Part shown: in pieces, positions 16,514 through 24,419 of the stretch | Numbering within the stretch: the stretch's first letter is position 1 | Layout: every line of letters begins with the position of its first letter | Origin: Demequina sp. NBRC 110053 | GTDB taxonomy: Bacteria; Actinomycetota; Actinomycetes; Actinomycetales; Demequinaceae | Length of the DNA stretch: 64,000 nt | Reading direction: 5' to 3' | Assembly (NCBI RefSeq): GCF_002090095.1 | Contig: NZ_BBRJ01000002.1 | Span: 482,952 to 546,951, forward strand | Program-made: the position numbers and the translations under genes | The notes under the pieces: model-generated | Told to the model about the DNA's origin: nothing | Database searches by the model: none | What the model saw: only the letters and a program-made list of their open reading frames with translations

Positions 16514-19500
16514 CTAGTCCGTCACCTCGCGACGCCGGGAGGCGAACGCCATGGCACCCCCGAGCGCGACGAGCGCCAGGGCGATCGCGAGCGGCAGCGC
16601 CACGTCGGGCGCTCCGGTCTGGGCCATCTCCCCGGCGCTCGCCGAGACCACGGTCACCTCGAGCGATGCGATGACGTCGCCGTCCTCGTCGAGCGCGAGC
16701 AGGTGGTGCACGCCCGGCTCGAGCGTGGTTGGGATGGTCACCGTCGCGGTCGCCGAGGCATTCACCACCGGCGCCACGGCAAGCTGCTGGTACTCGCTCT
16801 CGATGCCGAGCTCCACGGTGTCGCCACCGACTGGCGCGACCGTGACGGTCACGGACTGGCCGGGTACGAGGGTCGAGTCGCTGACGGTGATCCGCGGCTC
16901 GGCGCCACCGTCGCCTCCGTCGCCTGAGCCGTCGCCCCCGTCACCGGGGTCGCCCGGTTCGTCCGGTTCACCGGGTTCGACGGGGTCGACCGGCTCCTCG
17001 GGCACCGCGGCCAGCGAGTCGATGGCGTCCACGATGGCAGCGGTCGCAGCGTCCACGGTCGCCTGCTCCGGTCGCGACTGTGCGAGCACGATCTCGCCAC
17101 GCTCGACGGCGAGGTCGAGCGCCGCGAGGGACTCGGCCGTGTACGCAGCGCGGTCGATGGCACCCGCATCGGCGATCGCGGACTCGAGCGGCGACGTGTC
17201 GACCGACGCGTCCGGGTCGGCGATGCGGAACAGGCTCACGTCGTCGACGTAGGACCAGTCGCCGGTCACGATGTCGGCGTAGATCCACACGTCGACGGCG
17301 GCTGCCTCGGTGAGCGTGAAGTCCACCGACCCCGTGTCCTGGTCGGGCCAGCCAGGAAGGCTCAGCTCGACGGTGTGCGAGGCCGCACCATCCCACGCGC
17401 CTACCTCGTAGGTGGTGTCGGAGGCGCCGCCGGAGACGTCGTTGCCGCCCGCCGAGGTAGCCGTCAGCCGGTATGTGCCCGCCGGCAGCTCGGCCGTGGT
17501 CTGCGAGGCCTCGAGACCGAAGGACGGGCCACCCGTCGCGCTCGACCAGCCACTGAGCGCGAACGAGCCCTCGATGTCGCCGTACGCGGCGACCCAGGCC
17601 GTGCCGACCTCTGCGGCGGGCCACTCCGTCGCCTCGATGGTCCACGGAGAGACGTCGTCCACGCCGTTCTCGAACCCGCCGTTGAGGATCCAGTTGCGCT
17701 CGGTGACCGTGATGGTCGCCGTGGCCGTCCAGCCGTTCTCGGTGACGCCGCTGACGGTGTAGACGCCGGGGGACGTGATGAGGTCGAGCACGTCGTTCCA
17801 CGTGACGGTCTCGGTCGTCTCCGACTCGTCGTACGCGACGACGGTCACGGTCTCCGGCAGAGCGATCTCCTCGCCCTCGGTCACCGTCACCACGACGGAC
17901 TCGACAGTCGGATCGGGCACGGTGCCCTCACCCTCCTCGAGCCCCTCGATCGCTGCTGCGAGCACGTCCTCGGCTGCATCGACCGCGGCCTGGCTCGGAG
18001 CAGACGCCGCGAGGATGAATGACGCACGCGCCATCGCGCGGTCGAAGGCGAGCAGCGACACGGCAGTCCACCCGTCCCGCGAGACGGCCTCGCCCTCGGC
18101 ATGCACCGTCTCGAGCGCGGACGTGTCCGCCTCGACCACGGGAGTCACCTCGACCAGCTGGAACTGGTCGATCGTGCCCCAAGCCCCGGCCGTCAGGTCG
18201 AAGGTCGCCGAGACCGTCACCGTCTGACCAGCGGCGACCGAGACCACCGGCGTCCGCGGGCTATGCCACCCCTCATACCCCGACAGCGAGAACGGCGCCG
18301 AGGCGCTGGAGATGCCCGATGCGAGAGTGATGCTGGTCGACTCGCCCGCCACCGCCGCTCGGCCCTGCGCCTGCGCCGAGAGCCGGTAGTCGCCGGCGGG
18401 GACACCCGTGATGACCTGCGAGATCGAGAACGAGAAGTCCATGCCGCTGTAGAAGTGAGTCGAGCTCGACCCTTCGAAGGGGTCGTCCGGCGCGCTGATG
18501 GTGAAGCCAGATCCGGTGCCCGTCCACGGCGCGGCACCATCCTCGAAGCCTGGGTTCACGACCCAGTTCTGGCCGGAGGACGTGCTGTCGACCACCGTGA
18601 CGACGGCCTCGACCTCGAGGCCGGCCGAGGTCGTGCCGGTGACCTCGTAGGTGCCGGCACCCGTGATCCACGATGGCTGTGCGTTCCAGGTCACCGACTG
18701 CTGCTCGGTGGTGCCGTCGGTGTAGGACACGGCGACGGTGGACGGCAGCGACCAGGTGTCGCCCTCGACCACGGTGATCGTCGGCGACGCGACGGAGTCG
18801 ATGTCGCGCGGGCCCACGGTGCCGTAGCGCACGTAGTCCCAGACGCGGAGCGACTCGAGCGGGTCGCCGTCGTGGTCGAACATGGCCTGGTTGTCCCAGC
18901 CCGACCCGCCGTGGTTGGCAGCCGCATCGGCGCTGTAGTCGCCTGCGTGCGAGGACGCCCAGCCGGAGCCGAACTCCTCCCAGAGCAGCTCGTTCGCGGC
19001 GAGCTCCTCCGGCGGGCCCACCGGCAGCCACGCCGGCTCCCAGTAGAAGACGCCCAGGCCGGCTTCCCCGACGTTCGCCACGGCGTCGATCACGTCGCGC
19101 ACCGCGAGCGCCTGACCCTGCACGGACGTCGAGTACTGGTCGTAGGCGGTGCGGATGTTGTTGGGGTAGCCGTCGCCGTCCTCGAGGGTGTACGCCCACG
19201 AGGTCTCGGCGACGATGACGTCCTTGCCGTAGGTGTCCGCGACCTGCGAGAGCTGCGCGGTGAGGTTCTCGAGCGTGCCGTGCCAGTACGCGTAGTACGA
19301 CGATGCGAACACGTCGTAGTCGATGGGCTGCACGCCATCCGCCACTGGGTCCGTGTCGAAGGTCGCGAGCTGCTCCGCGAGCCAGCCGTAGTCGCCGCGC
19401 TCGGGATTGGTGAAGTGGATCGCGATCTTGACGTCCTCTCCCAGCGCATCGCGCACGCCGCGCGAGGCGGCGTCGAACAGCACCCCGGAGTCCGGCCACT

Positions 19501-20098
19501 CCGTCTCCGACAGCAGCAGGCCGGAGTTCTCGTTGCCGATCTGCACCATGCCCACATCGACGCCCGCATCGTCCATCATCGAGAGAGTCTCGACGGTGTA
19601 GTCGTACATCGCGTCGGCGCGCTCGGCGAGCGTCAGACCCTCCCACGCCTTGGGCAGTGGCTGCTGGCCCGGGTGCGCCCAGAAGTCCGCGTAGTGGAAG
19701 TCGACGAACACGCGCATGCCCGCCGACGTCGAGCGCAGGCCGATCTCGGTGGCGCGCTCGGCATCGACGGTGCCGCCGCCGTAGCCATTGCCGTCGGCAT
19801 CGAAAGGGTCGTTCCACACGCGGATGCGCGAGTAGTTCACGCCGGCCTCGGCCATCACGTCGAACACGTCCGCCTCGTTGCCGTCGAAGTCCTTGAAGGT
19901 CACGCCAGACTCCTCGAGCGACAGGATGGACGAGGCGTCCACGCCGTTCATGAAGTCCTCGGCGAGATCCTCGACGACGGGGACGGTGATGCCCGCCTCG
20001 ACGGGGTCGGCCGCCGCGGCGGGAGCCACGAGGCCCACGCCCACGACCGCGGTCGCGGAGACGGCCGTGACCGCTCCCAGTGCGCTGCGCATTCTCAT
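16514..20098 (-). CDS. ganB: Cell-wall-anchored arabinogalactan endo-beta-1,4-galactanase (GH53), multidomain
   Basis: Predicted 1194 residues; start at MRMRSALG with GAAAGGAAG upstream. Signal peptide to about residue 30. The GH53 domain (~45-480) has GVNYSRIRVWNDP, VFVDFHYADFWAHPGQQ, acid/base Glu190 (QIGNENSG) and nucleophile Glu298 (IVAETSWAYT). Then come an Ig-like domain (~500-570), two carbohydrate-binding-like domains beginning NWVVNPGFE and NWILNGGFE (the first resembles galactan-binding CBM61), each followed by a helical FIVAR-like repeat, a Pro/Gly/Asp linker, and a final beta domain. It ends MAQTG, a hydrophobic helix and RRRE, a sortase-type sorting signal related to LAxTG. It would cut beta-1,4-galactan at the surface for the Gan importer. 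An operator-like site lies at 20310-20323. Confidence 0.92.
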   Translation of the reverse strand: MRMRSALGAVTAVSATAVVGVGLVAPAAAADPVEAGITVPVVEDLAEDFMNGVDASSILSLEESGVTFKDFDGNEADVFDVMAEAGVNYSRIRVWNDPFDADGNGYGGGTVDAERATEIGLRSTSAGMRVFVDFHYADFWAHPGQQPLPKAWEGLTLAERADAMYDYTVETLSMMDDAGVDVGMVQIGNENSGLLLSETEWPDSGVLFDAASRGVRDALGEDVKIAIHFTNPERGDYGWLAEQLATFDTDPVADGVQPIDYDVFASSYYAYWHGTLENLTAQLSQVADTYGKDVIVAETSWAYTLEDGDGYPNNIRTAYDQYSTSVQGQALAVRDVIDAVANVGEAGLGVFYWEPAWLPVGPPEELAANELLWEEFGSGWASSHAGDYSADAAANHGGSGWDNQAMFDHDGDPLESLRVWDYVRYGTVGPRDIDSVASPTITVVEGDTWSLPSTVAVSYTDGTTEQQSVTWNAQPSWITGAGTYEVTGTTSAGLEVEAVVTVVDSTSSGQNWVVNPGFEDGAAPWTGTGSGFTISAPDDPFEGSSSTHFYSGMDFSFSISQVITGVPAGDYRLSAQAQGRAAVAGESTSITLASGISSASAPFSLSGYEGWHSPRTPVVSVAAGQTVTVSATFDLTAGAWGTIDQFQLVEVTPVVEADTSALETVHAEGEAVSRDGWTAVSLLAFDRAMARASFILAASAPSQAAVDAAEDVLAAAIEGLEEGEGTVPDPTVESVVVTVTEGEEIALPETVTVVAYDESETTETVTWNDVLDLITSPGVYTVSGVTENGWTATATITVTERNWILNGGFENGVDDVSPWTIEATEWPAAEVGTAWVAAYGDIEGSFALSGWSSATGGPSFGLEASQTTAELPAGTYRLTATSAGGNDVSGGASDTTYEVGAWDGAASHTVELSLPGWPDQDTGSVDFTLTEAAAVDVWIYADIVTGDWSYVDDVSLFRIADPDASVDTSPLESAIADAGAIDRAAYTAESLAALDLAVERGEIVLAQSRPEQATVDAATAAIVDAIDSLAAVPEEPVDPVEPGEPDEPGDPGDGGDGSGDGGDGGAEPRITVSDSTLVPGQSVTVTVAPVGGDTVELGIESEYQQLAVAPVVNASATATVTIPTTLEPGVHHLLALDEDGDVIASLEVTVVSASAGEMAQTGAPDVALPLAIALALVALGGAMAFASRRREVTD

Positions 20099-20309
20099 GC
20101 GTGCTTCCTTTCGATCCTCATTGATCAAGCCCCGGCGCCGGGTGCGTCGCGGCCGGTGCCCGGGTCCTCGGCGGATCCGAGCCCGCGTGCGCCATCTGCC
20201 CGGCACGCGAACGGGGTACCTGTCCTGCAGCTCATGTGCTTCTCCCCCGGCCGCCGGTGCACTGCGGCCGGTCGACGCAGCCCGCCAGCGCATCGGCCCG
20301 CGGCGAGGC

Positions 20310-20323
20310 TGTGACCGCTCCCA
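20310..20323. promoter_or_regulatory. GanR operator-like site upstream of ganB
   Basis: TGTGACCGCTCCCA, a near-palindrome with central CG, lies in the 277-bp gap between ganQ and ganB. It matches TGTGACCGCTCCCG at 26573-26586 in 13 of 14 positions and shares its left half with the perfect palindrome at 26503-26518. The gap suggests ganB also has its own GanR-controlled promoter; I see no convincing -35/-10 pair here. Confidence 0.6.
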
Positions 20324-20375
20324 ACGGAGCGTGTGCGAAACGTGCGCGCGGTCGAGCGTCCATGCCTGTGGTCGC

Positions 20376-21269
20376 CTAGCCCTTCACGGATCCGGCCGAC
20401 AGGCCGCCCACGATGTATTTCTGGAGCGACAGGAACAGGATGAGCACGGGGATGGCGGCGATGACCGCTCCCGCGGCGAACAGGCCCCAGTTCGCGCTGA
20501 GCTGGTTCGAGACCCACTGGTACATGCCGACGGCGAGGGTCCACTGATCCTCGGACACGAGCACGATCTTGGCGAGGATGAAGTCGCCGAAGGCGGCGAT
20601 GAACGCCAGCAGGCCCACCACCGCGAGGATGGGGGTGACGAGCGGGACGATGAGCTGCCAGTAGATCTGCGAATGCGTGGCGCCGTCGATCTTCGCGGCC
20701 TCATCGATCTCCGTGGGGATCGAGTTGAAGAAGCCGTACATGAGGAAGGTGTTCGCCCCCAGCGCGCCGCCCAGGTAGACGCAGATGAGCGCGATCTTGG
20801 AGTTGATGCCGAGCGCGGGCGCCACGTTGCCGAGCGCCGTGAGCAGCAGGAACACCGAGATGAACGCGACTGTCTGGGGGAACATCTGGATGATGAGCAG
20901 GGCGGTCAGCCCGGGCCGGCGTCCCGTGAAACGGAAGCGCGAGAACGCGTACGCGGCGGCGGCACCCATGAGCACGGCCCCCACCGAGGAGGCGACGCCG
21001 ACGATCAGCGTGTTGGCCACCCACGTCCAGTACGACGTGTCCCCGAGCGCCTGATAGTTCGCGGCCGAGAACGACGCGAACAGAGCGCCGCCGCTCGACA
21101 GCGTGCCGGACTCCGACACCGAGGCGGACAGCACGTACACGAGCGGGAAGACCGCGTAGAAGATGATGATCGCCGCGACGGGATACTTCCATCCCAGCTC
21201 CCCCCACCAGCGCGAACGGCGCGTGGGGCCACGGCGGGCGGGGGTGCGGGTGGCAGTCTGATCGGTCAT
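20376..21269 (-). CDS. ganQ: Galacto-oligosaccharide ABC transporter permease GanQ (MalG type)
   Basis: 297 residues with N-terminal cytoplasmic RRGPTRRSRWW, a first helix (YPVAAIIIFYAVFPLVYVLSA), a MalG-type membrane core, and the EAA loop TEIDEAAKIDGATHSQIYWQLIVPL. It ends SLQKYIVGGLSAGSVKG, the typical MalG tail. The start ATG lies 2 bp after the ganP stop, implying coupled translation. The context (GH53, GH42, large-loop GanP) makes beta-1,4-galacto-oligosaccharides the probable cargo; maltodextrins cannot be excluded from this protein alone. Confidence 0.92.
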   Translation of the reverse strand: MTDQTATRTPARRGPTRRSRWWGELGWKYPVAAIIIFYAVFPLVYVLSASVSESGTLSSGGALFASFSAANYQALGDTSYWTWVANTLIVGVASSVGAVLMGAAAAYAFSRFRFTGRRPGLTALLIIQMFPQTVAFISVFLLLTALGNVAPALGINSKIALICVYLGGALGANTFLMYGFFNSIPTEIDEAAKIDGATHSQIYWQLIVPLVTPILAVVGLLAFIAAFGDFILAKIVLVSEDQWTLAVGMYQWVSNQLSANWGLFAAGAVIAAIPVLILFLSLQKYIVGGLSAGSVKG

Positions 21270-21271
21270 CG

Positions 21272-22888
21272 TCAGATCTCCTCGAGCTTGCGGGTCTGGC
21301 GGAACGCGATCGCGGAGATCACTCCCACCACCACGAACACGACGATCGACAGCGCTGACGCGAGGCCGTAGTCGGCCACACCGCCGTCGACGCCGGAGAT
21401 GTGGTAGATCGCGGAGATCAGGATGTCCGTCGATCCGAGTCCACTGGTGCCGGGGAAGGGCGGGCCGCCCTCGGTCAGCATGTAGATGATCGTGAAGTTG
21501 TTGAAGTTGAACGCGAAGGACGCGATCGCGAGCGGCGCCGTCGACACCAGGAGCAGCGGCAGGGTGATCGAGCGGAACTGGCGCCAGCGGCCCGCTCCAT
21601 CGATGCGGGCCGCCTCCATGGTCTCCCCCGGCAGCGCCTGGAGCGCGCCCGTGCAGACCAGGAACCAGTAGGGATAGCTCAGCCACAGGTTGACCCACAG
21701 CACCGCGAACTTCGCGAGCCACGGATCTCCCAGCCAGTTGATGTCGGCGCCGAAGAAGAACCAGTCGTTGAGGATGCCGAACTCGCGGTTGAGCATGCCT
21801 CGCCACAGCAGTGCCGACATGAACGCCGGGAACGCGTACGGGAGGATGAACAGCGTGCGCATGGTGCGTCTGGCGCGGATGCGCGGATCGTTGAAGATGA
21901 TCGCGAACAGCAGGCCCAGCCCGAAGCTCGTGAGCACCGTGAGGGTCGCGAACGCGAACGTCCACGCCGTCACCTTCAGCAGCGGCCCCGCGAGGGCGGC
22001 GTCGGTGATGGCGCGCACGAAGTTGTCGAAGCCCACGGTGACGACCCAGCCCGCAGGCAGCTGCGAGCCGTCCTCGGCGACGAAGTTCCCGGACTCGGAT
22101 GCCTCGTAGACCACGCCGGTCTCGGTGTCGGTGAGCGTCTGCGCCTCCGGATCCCACTCGAGCGACGACGTGTAGATCGCGGCCGTCGAGGCGTCGCGGG
22201 TGCGCAGCGAGCCGTCCTCGGCATCGTCGGAGACGGGCACGCGCAGGTCGATGACGTCCTGCTGGAGCTCGGGGTCGGCGAACAGCTCCGCGCGTGGCAC
22301 GACCTCCCAGCCGTCGACCTCGGACGGCGCGCCGTCGTTCCCCACCGCGCCATCCACGGGCTCGAGCGGCTGCTCGGCCGTGCCGACCTGGACGTAGCCG
22401 TCCTCGTCGACGATCGCGAATCCCAGCTCGTCGCCGCCGGTGACGATCGCGAGCGGGTAACTGAGGGAGTCCTCGACGCGGCGCTCGTCCTGGATCAGGG
22501 CCGCATCGACGGCCTGCTCGATCGAGCCGGCATGGCCGGTGCCGTAGTTGGTGAACGCGACGTAGCCGGTGTACGCGAGCGTGAACACCTGGAACACGGC
22601 CAGGAACACGAGGCCGGGGTAGATGTACTTGAGCGGCAGCGTGCGCTTGGTGAAGTAGATGACGTCAGCGATCAGCAGCAAAGCCGTCGCGGCCGCCAGG
22701 ATGCCCCACGCCTCGACATTGATCGCCGACAGGATGATGGAGACGCCGAGCGCATTGACGAGGCCCATCAGCAGGAGCTTCACGACGAAGCCCCAGCCGA
22801 GCCCGCGCCACGAGCGCGCAGGCGCCTCCGGCGGCTGCGCGCCTGGCTGCTCCGGGTCCTGGCGCCTCGCGCCCGTCTCGACGGTCAT
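21272..22888 (-). CDS. ganP: Galacto-oligosaccharide ABC transporter permease GanP (MalF type with large extracellular loop)
   Basis: 538 residues from ATG at 22888, with GCAGGAGCACAG just upstream; an upstream extension lies in the hairpin region and was rejected. It has extra N-terminal helices (~30-75), then a long extracellular insertion (~115-300) like the P2 loop of E. coli MalF and B. subtilis GanP, and then the permease core with the EAA loop GETMEAARIDGAGRWRQFRSITLPL. Such loops cap the binding protein during delivery. It pairs with GanQ. A shared MsiK-like ATPase is presumably encoded elsewhere. Confidence 0.92.
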   Translation of the reverse strand: MTVETGARRQDPEQPGAQPPEAPARSWRGLGWGFVVKLLLMGLVNALGVSIILSAINVEAWGILAAATALLLIADVIYFTKRTLPLKYIYPGLVFLAVFQVFTLAYTGYVAFTNYGTGHAGSIEQAVDAALIQDERRVEDSLSYPLAIVTGGDELGFAIVDEDGYVQVGTAEQPLEPVDGAVGNDGAPSEVDGWEVVPRAELFADPELQQDVIDLRVPVSDDAEDGSLRTRDASTAAIYTSSLEWDPEAQTLTDTETGVVYEASESGNFVAEDGSQLPAGWVVTVGFDNFVRAITDAALAGPLLKVTAWTFAFATLTVLTSFGLGLLFAIIFNDPRIRARRTMRTLFILPYAFPAFMSALLWRGMLNREFGILNDWFFFGADINWLGDPWLAKFAVLWVNLWLSYPYWFLVCTGALQALPGETMEAARIDGAGRWRQFRSITLPLLLVSTAPLAIASFAFNFNNFTIIYMLTEGGPPFPGTSGLGSTDILISAIYHISGVDGGVADYGLASALSIVVFVVVGVISAIAFRQTRKLEEI

Positions 22889-22939
22889 CTGTGCTCCTGC
22901 TTCGCTGTCACGCGGTGGATGGTGAGGTGGTGGAGGGTG

Positions 22940-22978
22940 CCGGGCTGTGGGGGCGGGACGTGCGCCCCCACAGCCCGG
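22940..22978 (-). terminator. Perfect 16-bp stem-loop between ganS and ganP
   Basis: CCGGGCTGTGGGGGCG (22940-22955) pairs perfectly with CGCCCCCACAGCCCGG (22963-22978) across a 7-nt loop, right after the ganS stop. There is no T-run. It probably gives partial termination or shields the ganS mRNA 3' end, making the binding protein more abundant than the permeases. The other importer in the window has an equivalent hairpin at 3388-3426. Confidence 0.75.
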
Positions 22979-22992
22979 ACTCCGGGGCGGCG

Positions 22993-24264
22993 TCAGCCGC
23001 CGATGCTGGCCTCGAGCTCCGCGACCATGTCGCTCCAGGTCGTTGCCGGGTCGGTCGCGGTGCCGGTGATCAGCTGGATCTCGGCCGCGTTCCACAGGTC
23101 CCACACGGCACCCATCTCAGGGATGGACGGCATGGGCACGCCGAGCGATGCCGACTCGACGAAGCCCGCGGTGACGGGATCCGTGGAGACCTCCTCCGCG
23201 AGAGCGGTCAGCGCGGGCACGCGCGGGTCCGCCTCGTACAGGGTGCGCTGGGCGTCCTCGGTCGCCATGTAGTTCACCAGGAACTCGTTGGCGAGCAGCG
23301 TGTTCTCGGACTGCGAGGACAGGTAGAAGCCCTGCACGCCCACGAACGGAGCGGCGGTCTCGCCGCCGGCGGACACCATGGGCGACACCTTGAGGTTCAT
23401 CTCGCCGCCGTCGAAGAACGGCATCCACGGACCCTGCAGGATGAACGGCGACTCACCGTTCGCGAACAGGCTGTTCGAGGTGTCGTAGTCGATGGTGTCC
23501 GAGAAGATGCCCGTTCCCGCAGCGCCGTTGTCGTACAGGAACTGCGCGAAGGCCTCGCCGGCCTCGCCGCCCATCCCGACCTCGGTCGTGTAGGAGCCGG
23601 AGTCGTCCTGCACGAACACCGGGGCGCCGAACGAGGTCTGCAGCGGGTAGGCGCTGTAGCCGTCACCGGCGGTGCCATTGGTGAACAGGATGAACGGACG
23701 GTCCTCGAACCCGGCCTCGTTCGCCATCGTGATCATCTCGTCCCACGTGGTCGGGGCGGTGTCGCCCACGAGGTCCACGTTCTGGATGAGGGCGATCGCC
23801 TCTGTGGAGTACGGCAGGCCGTAGAGCTGGCCGTCGTAGGTCATCGCGTCGAGCGCGACCTGCTCGAATCCCTCGGCCTTGTCCCCGAGGTCGAGGGTGT
23901 TGACGACGCCGGCCTCGATCAGGGCGCCCAGCCAGTCGTGCGCGCCGACGGTGATGTCGGGCCCCTCGCCGGTGGGGACCTGGGCGACGAAGTCGTTGCG
24001 GAGGTCCTCGAAGTTCTTCTGGACCAGCTCGACGGTGGCACCCGTGTCCGCCTCGAACTGCTCGGCGGCGGTCGCGAGTGCGGCCTCACGCTCGGCATCG
24101 GTCCAGACGGTCAGGGTGACGCCCTCGCCTGCGGGGGCCTCGGAGGTCTCCTCGGGGCTCGCGGTGTCAGCCGGCGCGTCCGCGGGCTCCGGGTCGCTGC
24201 TGCATGCGGCGAGGAGCGCAGCGGTCGCCACGAACGCGGCTCCCATACCAATCTGCTTGCGCAT
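22993..24264 (-). CDS. ganS: Galacto-oligosaccharide-binding lipoprotein GanS (MalE type)
   Basis: 423 residues from ATG at 24264, preceded by GGAAGGAAC. Signal peptide with lipobox LAAC, Cys21 lipidated; a Pro/Glu/Thr-rich linker to about residue 48; then a MalE-like fold starting VTLTVWTDAEREAA, with GPDITVGAHDWLGALIEAGVV and GLPYSTEAIALIQNVDLV. It captures oligosaccharide outside the membrane for GanPQ. It lies 155 bp after the GH42 gene, in which no operator-like site is seen, so it is probably transcribed from the GH42 promoter. Confidence 0.92.
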   Translation of the reverse strand: MRKQIGMGAAFVATAALLAACSSDPEPADAPADTASPEETSEAPAGEGVTLTVWTDAEREAALATAAEQFEADTGATVELVQKNFEDLRNDFVAQVPTGEGPDITVGAHDWLGALIEAGVVNTLDLGDKAEGFEQVALDAMTYDGQLYGLPYSTEAIALIQNVDLVGDTAPTTWDEMITMANEAGFEDRPFILFTNGTAGDGYSAYPLQTSFGAPVFVQDDSGSYTTEVGMGGEAGEAFAQFLYDNGAAGTGIFSDTIDYDTSNSLFANGESPFILQGPWMPFFDGGEMNLKVSPMVSAGGETAAPFVGVQGFYLSSQSENTLLANEFLVNYMATEDAQRTLYEADPRVPALTALAEEVSTDPVTAGFVESASLGVPMPSIPEMGAVWDLWNAAEIQLITGTATDPATTWSDMVAELEASIGG

Positions 24265-24419
24265 CTTGTGTTCCTTCCATGAGATGGGCCGCATGCGCCT
24301 CTCGAGGAGAGATCGCGTCGCTGCGACCGGGTGTTCCTTTCAGCCGACGTGGCCGGAAGGTGTGGTGTGTGGTGGTGATGCTGTCGTTGCCTGCACGGCC
24401 TCAGCCGTTCGGGAGGCGG

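Noticed and set aside
20099..20293. 65-codon N-terminal extension of the GH53 galactanase
   Set aside because: It is Arg-rich, would block the signal peptide, and a good ribosome site precedes the ATG at 20098.
22889..23104. N-terminal extension of GanP
   Set aside because: It would run through the perfect hairpin and the end of ganS; the start at 22888 has a ribosome site.
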